Source of the DNA: Acanthaster planci
Lineage: Eukaryota > Echinodermata > Asteroidea > Valvatida > Acanthasteridae
Assembly (NCBI RefSeq): GCF_001949145.1
Contig: NW_019091404.1
Coordinates: 777,047-841,046 of the forward strand
Direction of reading: 5' to 3'
Length of the DNA: 64,000 nucleotides
A program made the translations under genes and the position numbers. Shown here piece after piece: positions 36,400-49,500 of this stretch; position 1 is the first letter of the stretch; every line of letters begins with the position of its first letter. The notes below the pieces were generated by a model, which made no database searches, had not been told where the DNA came from, and saw only the letters and a program-made list of their open reading frames with translations.

Positions 36400-39300
36400 C
36401 TCTCCATTTATTTACTCAATATCAAAAATTTACATCAGTGGAGCTTTGTATTTTTTCTTTGAAAATAGAAGTCACATGAGAGAGGGTATTTACACAACAA
36501 CTGTACACTTTCTTTTTCTTAAATCTTTAATACAGTAATTTGACCAACCCTACAGACAAATATGGAGCTGGTTGACATAATACGTTCCCAAAGGTTTTCA
36601 GACTACAAAGTGGACTCTACTTTTATTCACCTAAGTAAAGTGATTTTTAATCCACGCTCGCTTTCTGTCAATCCAGATACTTTTCTATATGTCTTAAAAA
36701 CCCACATGCCACAAGAGAACCATTCTGAGAAGCTATATATACACAAGCTCACTCACACTGCAGGGGAAAACATCCTTCAGGTGTCGACAATTAAGTTCGA
36801 CAGCAGGGTGGAGACTTGTCCCCCCCCCTCGGTCTAAATGTTACAAGTGAACAAGTCTAAACGGGTACAAGGGAAACAATGCCCTCTAGTGTCAAATACA
36901 TATCCTGACAACCAACTTCAGTGTCAAATGTTTCCATACTGTACAAGGAATCTACATTTACACAGATTTGTTTCCTTACCGAGACTGTACAATGTTTTTA
37001 AAGTTTCTATACAGCAAAGAAGTCAACCTAGTGAAAATCAGTGTTTACACTTTGTACAATCAATTTTATTTTGCACTAAGGTTCTGTAGTAGGGGAACAC
37101 TATCATTTATGAGACAACATGATCATTATCAGCACCATAATGAAATAACCACGGTTTTTAATGTCATGAAACATCAAGTGCAATCAACCTGATCGCTGGG
37201 GTCCAAAATGCACACACAAGTTAGTTTCACAGTCAACTTGTTCAGTACAATTTGTATTATACGCGATACATCCCAGGACAAACCCCACAATATACCGAGA
37301 CAACGGACAAAAGTAATACACTAATTTCCCCCTGAAAAGAGTGTCCCCTACATACTTGTGTAAAAAAACAATCGTGAAATAATGAATCAGTTAAAATTAC
37401 CTCTTATTTAAACAGCATAATCAATTTCCACACCAACAGATAAAACAGAGTCATTCATAAAAACAATTTTTTTTTCTGTTTTTTCACTTTGGTATCAGAG
37501 TTTAGCATGGGCCGTGTAATTTACCAAGCTTTGCTTGCCGCCACATCACTCCTGTATATTTAAAGTCACAACCGCTGCTGTGATTAAAACAGAGAGAAAT
37601 AAAACAAGACTTTCTAAAAAATTTGAAGTAAATTGTTTTTTCACCTATTCCCAACATTCATATTAATTGAGTTTAACCCACAAGATACATTTTTCCCACC
37701 TAAACTTGTTTCCAAACTGGTGAGTTGTTATAAGTACATGAGCAAGGGCATGTTTTCCATCATAAACAAGTAAGCAGCTGAAACGGTATGTCGCATTCTG
37801 CACGTGGTTGGTTTCAAGCTTTTGCCTGGTGACAATTCCCTCTAGAAAAATGAATTGGCCTGAAGTCAGTGACCATGGTCGTCTCCAGCTGATGAAAACC
37901 ACATGTGTCTCCAAGTTCTTTTATCCACTTACAGCCACTAGCATCCTTCGGAGAAGCCTCCAATTAGAGCAGTGAGAAACAAAATTACCCCCCCCCCAAA
38001 AAAAGCAGTTCAAAGCAAAATGTATCTGTGAACTCACAGCAACCACAGAGAAACCTGCAAGTCCACAAGGCAATATCTGGTGCCCAATGACCGTAACATA
38101 AAGGATTATCAAACGAAACTTGCTGCCTAAATTAGCCATGTTGTCTTGAAACTTGTACAGATTTCTAAGAAACCTTGGGTATTTGCATTACTTTAAATGT
38201 TTTCTTTTCTGGAAACACCTCCAACTGTACACCAATATGCTAAAATCTTGCTTCCTCTGCATCTCTTTGACAATGCTTAACTGCAGATAGTAGTGATATT
38301 AAAATATACAGTGTAAAACGGCAGAGTATTTTACATCCTAAATTGGTCCTTTTTTCTGAGTGGATTACCCAACAAAGTTCAACGTATCTAAACAGTGCTC
38401 AAACATGTACACGTTTACCTGATTTTTTTTTTTAAAGGTTTTCTTGGAGACAAATGCAACACCAGTACAGCCATACAAAATCTGTTTTCTGATTCAGACT
38501 AAAGAAACAAAGATCACGGACAGGTGGCAAGTCTTTTCACTACAAACCAAAATTACCATACCAAAGGAAAAGAGTGCCAACATTTCCTCCAGAAGAGGTA
38601 ACTTCCTGTTACATGTATTCAAACAACTTCAGATTATTTCTGACAGCAACCTTTCCTGCTCTCACTCAACTAAATTAAGAAATCATTTCCAGATCAAACA
38701 TGACTGCAAGTCTCAATCAGTACACGACACAACAAACTGATGAACTTGGGACAATTCTGGCATCTGACTGGTCAAACACTTTTGGCTTCTTTCCTAGAAT
38801 CAAATAATTTCTGGATGTTCACTACTGAACCCATTCTATTGTTTACAAATTGCACAATGAGACAAAAGAATGTAGCAGATGTAATACGGCCGTAAAACAT
38901 AACTCAAATCAAAAGGAAAGTAAATATGACCATTACAAGAAAACATGATGTGGCGAAATAGTAGGAAAAACACATCATTTCTTTTCACAGTTGCTCACAG
39001 GCAAGCGTGTATACTGGACTGAAATAATCCTCGGAATATTTTCTTTCCAACCCTTTTTATAATTTTCCCCCCTGCTGAGTTCTGACTGCATGAACAATGT
39101 TTTCTGCCTTAGGAAAAGCTTGCCAACAGTTAGCGCATGGTTTAAACTAAAATGAAATGGAGAAACATTGATGAAGTATACTGCACATACTGGTTAGGGT
39201 TCTTGTGTAAGAGATCGTTTCTTTTTCCTATGAACAACTGAAATACATATTTAACATGGTGACACAAAGTTGTGGACGGATAGTTCTTCCCTTCTACTCT

Positions 39301-40388
39301 TTTTTACAAAACACAAAACAAGCAGCATTCGTATTCTTAAATTTCTGAAAAATTTTACAACTCTACACCCCTCCATGAAACCCAGTTCTGAACATGGTAG
39401 TCAACATATTTTAAAATGGACATGAGAACGTTTTGTGACATTTTCAGTTCGATCCTCTCAAGAAATGTCAGGTTTGCAACAAGATAATTCAAATTGGCTG
39501 GTGAGCATGTTCCCAGGTAACCATATTTGTCTGGTTCTAAGGGGGCACATAATGCCTGAAATGTCGAGAACTGAGATCTGTCTCCAGCCAGTTGTTTTCA
39601 AAGCATGGCGTAGGTTAGGATCAGTTCCACGGATCAGCTAGGCAAACCAACATGCTGAGAGCAGAAAAGAAATCCTGCTTAGGTTACCAGCTTAAGTACC
39701 ACAATGAGTTCTATGCTCCTTCCTGAACCCCAGCTGTGCTTTACGGATTTTAGTTCTGGAGATTTTTGTCCTCAGCGGTTCATTCCAATTAAGCAGTAAG
39801 CATGTGATAAACCACAGGGTCAAAGTTCACAGAGCTGCCTTGCCAATAAGCCCTATACATGCCAAGCACCACACTGGGAAGATTCCCAGCCAAAGCATAC
39901 GCAAAGCGAGTGGTATACGCTGGCTGGTAGCCCACCACTACTTTCTGTGCACAGCCGAATTCCTAATGCACTTTCATAAAACATACTCTTTGATAAAATT
40001 GGCAATCACTGATAACCACCGAATTGGCTTGGGTTGGGAGTGGTATTGACACCAATGTTGTTCCCGAAGTGTGGTACAAAAACATTATTATCAACCATCT
40101 GATAGAGGTCACCTAATGTAAGTTTTAAAAGCCTTGACAACTGTAAGTCGTTTACCCCCCATTCGTAACAATACTCTGTAATTACTTTATCGATGGCAAG
40201 ATCAAACAACTTAAATGCATCCACTCCAGGCAGCTGCACAACACAAACACTGTAAAGTTTCACAATGGGAAAAACTCACTCCTCGTAGTCAACCGTGAAA
40301 ATCTAACCGATCCTTCAGCAACGGGCAACAGGTGCAGAAAGACAGGGACAAGGTCTCTGAAGCCCGCTGAAGACAATTAAGAAGATTG
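36400..40388 (-). other. probable SPEN 3' UTR and downstream intergenic DNA
   Basis: AT-rich sequence directly downstream of the SPEN stop codon, with no believable coding exon. AATAAA hexamers on the minus strand lie near 37069, 36620 and 36411. No single end can be chosen, and the UTR could stop anywhere in this range. A Pumilio-type UGUAAAUA element occurs on the minus strand at about 36485-36492. Confidence 0.3.
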
Positions 40389-40517
40389 TCAGCAGGTGGC
40401 TATGACCACCATCAGATGAGCGATGTCCGTCACATTGTCCATCAGGTCAGGGGCCACGGTCATGAGGTTGGCCTGCGTGAATTTGCAGGGGGGAAAGATG
40501 TGCACCACAAAGGCCGG
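40389..40517 (-). CDS. SPEN: SPEN last coding exon, end of SPOC domain and stop
   Basis: Follows a TTTTGTCCACAG acceptor. 42 codons then TGA at 40391-40389. It reads PAFVVHIFPPCKFTQANLM... and ends HLMVVIATC, matching the last strand and helix of the SPOC domain (human: ...IFPPCEF..., ...LMIVIASV). Phase 0 with the preceding exon. No longer open frame exposes it, because it is only 42 codons. Confidence 0.92.
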   Translation of the reverse strand, partial: PAFVVHIFPPCKFTQANLMTVAPDLMDNVTDIAHLMVVIATC

Positions 40518-43500
40518 CTGTGGACAAAAGCAAATTATTGTCAGTTCTTAACAACTCCCTAAAACCAGTTTGAGCACTATCCTCGACAATAAACTCTCTT
40601 TTCACGTCATTATTATTTTGACCTATTTCCACAGAAAAGTCACAAATAACCCATCATCCGAGACTTACGGATTTTTTCCCAAATTCCCTGACCTTTCCAA
40701 ATGGAAAAGGGGCACTCATTTTCCAGGTTTCCTTGATTTCCAAGATGGCTTGGAACCTTCTATGAGCCAAGTTCACAGAGCTGCTGAGCTGAAAGTACTT
40801 CACAACAGGTTTATGTCCAAAGCCAAAAATCAGCTATTAACCCTAACCCTCCTCAATCCTCCAACAGGTGAAGGATTGAGGAGGGTTAGGGTTAAAGAAA
40901 CAATCAAAGAAACATGCAAAGCAAGTTTCGGTAGGTCACTAGTTTCTACTGTGCAAATTCCATTCTTCACTCGGTAAACTTTCTGTACCCTGCAATGTTG
41001 AGAGATCCCCCAACCCACCTCCAGTCCTACCTTCTGATAGAAATCATTCTGTACTGGAAGGAATCCTACCTGATTTGTCCCTGGTACGGCCACATTGATG
41101 ATGCCTGCAGCTTGCTTCTGCTGGAGGTAAGTGATGAAGTCCTCCCTCAAGGTGTTGGTCTGAGACAGGACATCTTGGTGGTCTCGTCCACAAGGCAACG
41201 CTAACAAGACGCACGACTCATCCTGCACCTGAGGTCACACAAAGTAATCACAAGTGCAAAATTCTGTTCGGCAAATGCAACTGTTGATAGGATTGCGAGG
41301 AAATGCTTAAGTATTCCCTGCTGTACTTTGGGAGTTGAGTAGTTTTTCCTCAATGACAAAAAAATACAGGAGAGACCAGATTCGAAGGTCTCAAGGCCAT
41401 TGTGTTACCATTTATTTCCAAGGACATCTCAAGCTCTTTGCTGCTTCAATTTATAAAAACGATTAACACAGTTTCAAGTATTCTACCGACCACTTATTTG
41501 TCCAGATGGTAAGGGGAAAGGCATGTTAAATATGTATCAAATAGAAGTTTACCCCAAGGTTTAAAGGTTTAATGGTTTTTTGGGGGGGTCCCCGCAAGAT
41601 AAAACATTGCATTAACCACTTTGCGCCAGTGGCATTTATCAATGTTGATGATGCTGGGAGGGGATAATCGTCATTTTTTTTCTGTTTTCAAAATTTTTAA
41701 AAATTCATATCTTCATTAACAGGATACTTACACCCACACGAAGGACTGTCTGGTTTCTATTCTAATCTGACAGACAACATCTATTGACGCTGGAGTACTT
41801 CAGTCAGGGCTGCCGCCTTGTACAAAGAGCCCACATTTTGCGGTGTTCCGTAATTTTCTTTTGTTCTAAAACTGGCGCAGTGCGCTGCTGACCTCTTTTC
41901 AATAGGGGCCAGATTAGCATGCAGCAGTGCTGTGTGGCTCATTGATGCAGTGGTGGAGCGCTTTTGTCCCCAGTGGTAATCCACTCGCGATAAATCCCCA
42001 AAACCGTAGTATGCTTTTTCAAAACAAGGCTGGATCATCTCCACTACTGAGAGTGAAAAAATGTTGGTAATGCCCAGCCCCCTGGTCTTTTGTTCCGAGT
42101 ACGGTCTTTTGTTACAAGGCCCAGTTCCCTTGGTCCCATTTTGGAGACCCCGGCCACGCGTATAAAGAATACGTGTCCGGTACCGGCAACCCCGGCGGCA
42201 AGTGGTTAATACGTATTAAACTTTGCACTCTCCCCTCAAATTCTAGAGCGATGTTCATTTCTGTTTTGATGAGCTTGACACTCAGGATGAGAGAATTCTG
42301 CACTAAAGTATTAAAGCATTGAATTTAAGTGATGATTGGGACTTCACCGAGCAGTACACACCTGCATCCTTCTGCCCACACCATCAAGCTGAGACGGCTC
42401 TAGTCTCATGCGCTGAGCTATCCGGAGCGTCTGGTGGGTGTTCTGCAACGACTCCTGGGCTACCGCTTGGCTGCCTGACACGTAGTACATCTGGATGGCC
42501 GCAACGTCGTTCTTGAGGGTGAGGAAGCCTTGCCACATGACAGGGTAGCGCTGGAATTGAGAGACACGGGAGAGATGGTCAAGTGAAAAATTGTCAGGGA
42601 GGTAAGCCTTTTTAATATGTCAGCATACCGGCTACTGCCTGGTGATGAGCCTTATACAACATTCCTTCCGAAGTACATTAACCTTTTTGAAGCAGTAAAG
42701 ACAAATAAAGGCACATCACTCTCTTGGAAATTCTTGAACAGGTCTTTTCATATTCTGGTAAATATGCTTCTCTTTCAAATCAAGTATCAAGATAGGACTG
42801 TATGAAAGGAAACAAGGTTCTCACACTGAGAAGTCCCACAAGAGCATCTGGTCCTTTGGTCCTTGGAGATGGGCTGGTTTGGCTGGGGTGCATTCCAACT
42901 GGTGTATGAGCCAAGGGGGACACGCCAGCAACTCCATGGGTCACCCACACTGGTGTCTCCCGCCCAGGCAGCGACTGGTAGTCATGGTTTGGCGGTCTGG
43001 GTGTTGACGCATTCTCATTCTCTGACGGGTGAATCCCCTGCCTGGCAAGCTCCATCTGGCGAGCCTGGAAAGCCTGCTGCGTCTGCATCTGGATGTGGGC
43101 TTCCATTCCTTGTGGGGTCCGGCGGTGCATGGCATCTGACGGGATCTGCAGGTGGGGTGGGGGCTGCTTCTCTTGGTGATGCAGCTCTGCATGCTCCTCT
43201 TGCTTCTGCGAGGCACGGGAGGCAGCGATGCTGTAGGTGGGCTGCCGCATGATCATCTGCGGCATGCCGCGGTGTACAATGGCACCTGGCATGATAGTAC
43301 CAGCCGGCAGGTCAAACCTCTGCGGCGGGATTCCTGATGTGATGCCAGGTGTCCGGGGCGGAATGCCTGAGATAATTCCAGGCTGCTGCATCATGCCATG
43401 AGGGGGCAACTCACCACTCTTCTGAACATCCGGGGTGGAGGTTGGACGGGGGTGTTCACTGTGTGCCAGAGCTGGAGATTTCACCCTTGGAGAGAGAGCT

Positions 43501-46500
43501 GGAGAAGTGGCAGTGCCAGGTGCTACCTTGGGGGATGTTATCCGACCACCAGGTGAATGCATCACAGCCGGTTGATTCTCCATACCAGGGACAATCATCC
43601 GTGGGTAAGGCATTCTCAAGGCTCCTGGGAGATACACAGCTTGTGGCACGCCGGCTTTACCAGATTCAATCGACATCATTCCTTGAGCGGCAACTGCAGG
43701 GGGCACACTGTTGGGGGATTTCTCCTTCTTATTAGGGTCGGCAAAATACGGATGACCAGGCATCATGGCCGGGTAAATGATTTCACCTGGATGACCGCCT
43801 GGCATCATGACATGTTGGTTTGGATGCATGAGCTCGGGCCGGGGTCCACCTCCTCGTGGTAAGAACAAAACCTGCCCATCCGGGGTGCGGATCGGTGGCA
43901 TTCCAGGACTTGCTGGTACTTGTCTATTTTCTACCGAGGCACGCACCCAAGCTTCTGTTGCTGCAGCTCTCTGTTGGTCACTTATTGATCTTTTTCTTTC
44001 CTGGTCCTCTTTCTGTACACTGTGCTGTTGTTGCTGCTGTTGCTGCTGTTGCTGCTGCTGAGGTTGATGGGCTTGCGAAACAGCCATCATGGAAGGATGT
44101 ACACCCCGTTGCAGCTCCACATGTGCCACCTTGGGGCTATCTGTCATCATCTGCTGCTGCTGTTGCTGCTGCTGTGTCTCACCTGCTGGGTTCTTAGCAC
44201 TTTCTGATTTGTTAGTCCTGGGTTCGAAAGAAGCCTGCTGTATGGCACATGGAGGTGCAGCAATTGAGTGACCTAGCTTTTCCTTTTTTGGCGGCAACAT
44301 GGGCTTCGACGGGTCTGACTGTGTGAGACGTGCTCGGAGGACACTGGCATCTGGGTAGGATGTACTAGCCACTGAGGTTGGTACGCGGCAAGATGGCATG
44401 TTTGAGAATACAGTTTTGTTCTCAGTGATAACAGATGTGACTGTGTTGGAAGCTGTGGAGTTTGCACTAGCAGAGGTGGACATCTTGGATGTTGCACCAG
44501 GGCTGGCCATTGTAGACACAGAAGCAGAGGGCATTGTAACAGCAAATGGGTGACCAGCAAGTGTTGTGATGGTTTGTGAACCTTGTCTTGGCAGTCCTGG
44601 ATAGGTGGTAGCCACCGATACAGATCCAGATGAGGAAAAGTTTGGTGACACTTGAAGAGCAGGATGTGACATCCCACTCGCTGTCGAGATGGGCATTTGA
44701 GGGGAGATCTGCTTTTGCTGATTTTGGTCTGGCCTTGTGATGGACTGAAGGTGAGCTTCCAGCTGTGCATGGCTCACAAGGGTCCGCTGGTTAGTAGCAC
44801 TCCCTGAGCCCTGACTTTGCCCCTGGCCCTGGGCCTGTGTCTGGACAGACATCTGTTGGGTCTGACCGTGAGGCTGATGCTGTGGAAGGGTCTGGAGCTT
44901 GCCCTGGGATTGGGAAGGCAGCTGCTGTGAATTTTGTGTCATTGCCCGCTGCGCATTCATTTGTGCCTGAATCTGGGCTTGTACTTGGGCTTGCATGGCT
45001 GCAGCTGCTGTTTGATGCAGTGGTATCATCTGAGGTTGTTCTGCTGCCCTACTGAATGGGGGTTGTTGCTGTTGGAGCTGCTGCTGTTGCTGTTGCTGCT
45101 GCAATGATTGCTGCTGCTGTTGTTGTTGCTGCTCTAAGTTTTTTTGCAGAGCTGCCTGTTGCTCCATTGTTTTTTGCATCGCTGCCTGTTGGAAGTGTGC
45201 AGCCACCAACTGTTGTTGAGGTGTCTGGAACTGACTCATCTGAAATTGCTGTTGGACACCGGCCCATTTCTCCAGCTCAGTCTTGGAGTCTCGTCGTCCA
45301 CGGGATGCTCGCTGTCGTCTTTTGGGAGCTACACCAGCAATTTCTTGGGTGGCTCTCTGGCCTATAGGGCTTTCTAGGGCTGCTACCACAGCGGGCATGC
45401 TTGTGGCTGTACTAGCTGCTGATGGGGCCAACGTGGGTGAGAAATGGGAAAGGGTAGTGCTTGCAGGTGTGACTGTATTTGATTGGGGTTGATGTACTGA
45501 AGAGGTCATGACTGGTGATACACTCGAAGAGGAAGTTACAACACAAGAAGTGGAAACATTTCCTAAACTCAGAGTGGTGGACTCACTAAACATTGGTTGG
45601 GGTGAAGGGGACAAGATTTGAGAATTAGAAACAGATGCAACTGTTCTGATAAGATTTGCATCAGGTAGTGCAATAGATGCTGGAACTGAGGACACCATCA
45701 TCAAGCTTGTAGGAATTTCTTCAGGTTTTCTAGGGGGACCCTCAAGTTGGTGCATGACACCAGCCACAGGGAGACCTCCTGATTTAAAAGACTCTCCAAG
45801 CTTCAGAAGTGCAGTGACAGTATCTGCTTGCTGGACCATTGCAGCTGATTGATCCTTGATTCCTTCAGAACCGATTTCCAAATCCCGCCCTCTGCCTCTG
45901 CCTCGTCCTCGTCCACGTCCAGCACCCCTTCCACGGGACGATCGCCTTGGCCGGGGAGCTGCTTTGCCTGGAGATCCCTTGACAACTTCATTCGGGCTTG
46001 GGCTGGGTTGAAAATCGTATACATCAAGACCAGCTGCCTCCTGCCGTCTTAATTCTTCAGCAGCCTGTTTTAAGCTGGCCACCTTGTTCTTGGCCCAGTC
46101 TGCAGCCGACACAGGAGAAGCCACAAGGCTGATGAGGGATTCTGAGGCTGGAGGGGCCTTAGGAGCTGCTTCAAGGTTTGTCTTTGGTTTGCTGGGCTTC
46201 AGTGGGTGCTGCTCATCGTCAGTGAAATCATACACACTAATATCCCCAGGTTTCAGCATTTCTGAGCCAGTTGCAGAGTTTGACCTTGCACGATGGCCAA
46301 AAATAGAGCCCTCTTTGGTGCGACTCGGTGACCCAAATACAGCTTTAGGATCCTTCTGTTGATCCTTGGGGAATTCTTTGGACATTTCCTTCAGCTTAGA
46401 GTCAAAAGTTGTAAATCTGCTGTCCTTGAAGTGCTCTTGATTTTCTGACACCTTTTCAACTGCAACTGGTTTCTCCTCACTGACTATGCTCTGAGTTTGC

Positions 46501-49500
46501 TCAAGAGGAACTGGTTCCTCAGCTACCAAGATATTAGCAACAGCCTCTTCCGTCTCTGCTACCTCGGCCTGTGTCTGTTGTCTCCCTTCAGCTGCTTGAG
46601 TTTCCACTCCTGTTACTGCAAGTCCAGCTGCAACTTTTAATCCTGTCTCTGGATCCCCTTTAGTGATAATGTTGCTGATGATTGGGGGCTGCAAAACCAT
46701 TGCTCCAGTGGCAGGAATACCCAAGAACTGCTTCCAAGGGGGCAGTTTGTCTTCAGTGAGGAGATCTGGTTCAGCCGGTTTGACCTCTGGCAAAGTGAAT
46801 GTCTCGTGTGTTTCTTCTTTGGGCTGGGTATTTTCAAGGGCTCTGTTTTCGCTACGCTGAGTAAGGTTGATGATCTCTGCAATCGTCCTTGCTCTGCCCT
46901 GATTCTCTTTGACTGTTTTGGGTTTGCGGCCTCGCTTTCCTCTTGTCCGTTTTGGTTCAGGTTTGACAGTCTGTTTAGTGTCCTCAATCTGTTCAGGAGG
47001 CTTTGGGTCCTCAAAAACTGGTACATATGGTAGCTCTGTAATAATCTCTTTGGGTTCCTTCATAGTGGGCATATTAATTGGGACAAGTGGGGCCTGTTCA
47101 GGATTAGAGTTGATCTTTTTTGCCTCCAAGGCCAACCGCTCAACCTCGCTCTCTGGCACAAATTCTCCTGTTGCCTCTGACAAAACCTGTTTCTCTGGAG
47201 TGGTCTTGATCTCCCCAACAGTCTCCAGCTCTGCTTCTTTGACTTGGGGGGGACTCTGAAAAGTCTGTGGGAAACTCTGATAGGGTTGAGGCACGCTCTC
47301 TTGGTTTTGTGGGGGGCTTTGAAAATTTTGAAGATTTTCTGAGGGACTTTGGAGATTTTGTGGTGGGCTCTGGAGGCTCTGCAGTGGACTCTGAAGGGTT
47401 TGAGGAGGACTTTGAATTGTCAGTGCTGGACTTGGTAGGGCTGGGAACAGGTTTCTGATCTCACTTGGGCCAGGACTAGTTGGTTTTTCAACCTCCTCGT
47501 CAAGGAGGCTCTGGAGCTTCTTAGCACCTCTTTCCAACTCAAGTTCCTCCTCTGTGGGTAGATGAGGAGACATTGGCTCAAACGTTGGTGTCTTTGGAAC
47601 CTCCAGATCAGAAAAGTCACACTCGGTAGTCTCCTGGACCTCAAGGTGCTCCACCTTCCCTGATTCCCTTCCCATCCCATCTTTGGTTTCACTGGTATCC
47701 TCCACCTTAGCTATTACGGGCTCTTCGTCTTTAGAAGGTAAAGTAATATTTAGTCCGCCAACTTTGGAAAACTTTTTATCGAGGGCTTCCTTGACAGCAG
47801 CTTCATTATCAAGATCGTCAGACATGACTTCTGATTTTCTCGACCTGTCTCTCGATTTACTTCCCTCCCTTTTCTTGGATTTTCTCTTGTGAGACCCTTT
47901 CCTTGGTGATCTCCCTTTCCCTGAACGCTTTCTGCTTGACTTCTGAATGGCAGCTTCAGATTCTGTCTCTTCATCAATGGGCTCAGCTAATACTTTATCC
48001 ACTTGGTCCCCAGAGACGAGGGATGGGGGTTTCTCTGGTGATGCCTCGACTGCCACAAGATCATCTGGTGGCAAATCCAAGGTCTCTTGCACTGCTTCTT
48101 TACTTGGCTCTGATGAGATTGGTGCTTCAAGTGAAAGCTTGGGGAGATCGTCTGAAAAATCAGACATTTTGTGTGGCTCCTCTTTAATTGAAGACGGTAT
48201 TTCTTCAATCTCATACTTCGGCACCACAGAGGGACCACAGCTGGCATTCTTTTCTTTCTTTGATTTCTTCTTGGATTTGCTATGTCTTTTAGACTCTTTG
48301 GATTTAACAGGCACTTCCAATTCTAGAGTACTTTCATCTTCCGGTTCAGGTATATCCACTGGTTTATTGTGGCATTTCACAGTTTTTTCAAAGTCATCAC
48401 CCACTTTTGAGACTGCTTTGCTATCAGGTTCCCCAGAAGATGTTTTGAATGACAGGTCACTATCTGTGATCTCAGAAGTAGGTTCAGGCTCTTCAGGGAG
48501 CATTCCCCACTGCTCGTCTTGCTTCTTCTTATGTTTGCTTGCCTTTCCATGAGCCTTGGAATTTGCTTTCTCTGGTTCCACCTTGACTTCCATTGAGGTG
48601 ACCTTCTGCTTTCTCATCAATGGTTTTGTATCGTCTGGACTTTGATCATCTTTCTGAACATCAGTGGGCAATTCTGGCTGCTTGCTTGACTCATTAGGTT
48701 TTTCAGAGTCTTTGCTCTTTTTCCCTTTGGTCTTCCGTGATGCTGATTTCTTTGAAGATTTCTTTGAATCTTGTGTTGCCTCTGGTTCTTCAGGTTCCAC
48801 AGGCATTTCCTTTTCCTGCTTCGAAGTTTCTACCTCCTTCTGCTCTTTCTGGAGAGCTGCATCTTTGTTCTTGTTTCTCTCAAATTCAGTCTCCTTTTCC
48901 TTTTTCTTCTTTTTCTTGTCTTTGGATTTGGGTAACTTCTCTGGCCCTTCATCAGCCACTTTTAGTTTGAAATCTTCTTTTACAGCTGGTGCAATGTCAG
49001 GTTTGGGCTTCTTGGGAGAGAAGATCTTGGCCTCAAAGAAATCCTCATCTGCATCTGATTCAGACTCTGAGGAGTAGATGACCCTCTGCCGGTCTTTCCT
49101 TGACCTTTGCTTAGACATCTTTGCTGGTTCCTGGGGCAATGCTTTCAGCTGAAGTTCAGTCTCAGAGTCCTCACTGTCATCTGAACTGGACAGTGTGGAC
49201 AACAGGGCAGCAACTCCCCTTGCTGGCTGCTTTGGTGCCTTCACTGGCGTCTCCTCCAGCTTCTTTACAGAATCTAGTGTGTCCTGATGAGCTGATTTTC
49301 CTTTATCTTTGTCTCTTTCTTTCTCTTTGTCCTTGGATCTGGCTTTGTCCCTGCCCTTTTCATGGTCCCTCTCTTTCTTCTCCAGTTCTCTCTCCTTCCT
49401 TTCAGTGTCCTTTTCTTTCTTTTCATTTTTCTCCTTGGGTTTGTCCCTGTGTTTCTCTTTAAGTTTCGGTTTCTCTGAAGATGGTTTGGACTCCTTTGCT

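Noticed and set aside
40006-40263. 85-codon minus-strand frame just downstream of SPEN
   Set aside because: It lies in the expected 3' UTR, has no domain I recognise and no splice link to SPEN, whose stop codon is already at 40391-40389.
44022-44207. Leucine-run frames on the plus strand
   Set aside because: They are the complement of the CAG/CAA polyglutamine codons of SPEN.
47947-48552. 201-codon plus-strand frame, and other long plus-strand frames at 42863-53946
   Set aside because: Antisense shadows of the SPEN giant exon. Their Ser/Leu/Phe-rich composition is what reversed Lys/Glu/Ser codons give.
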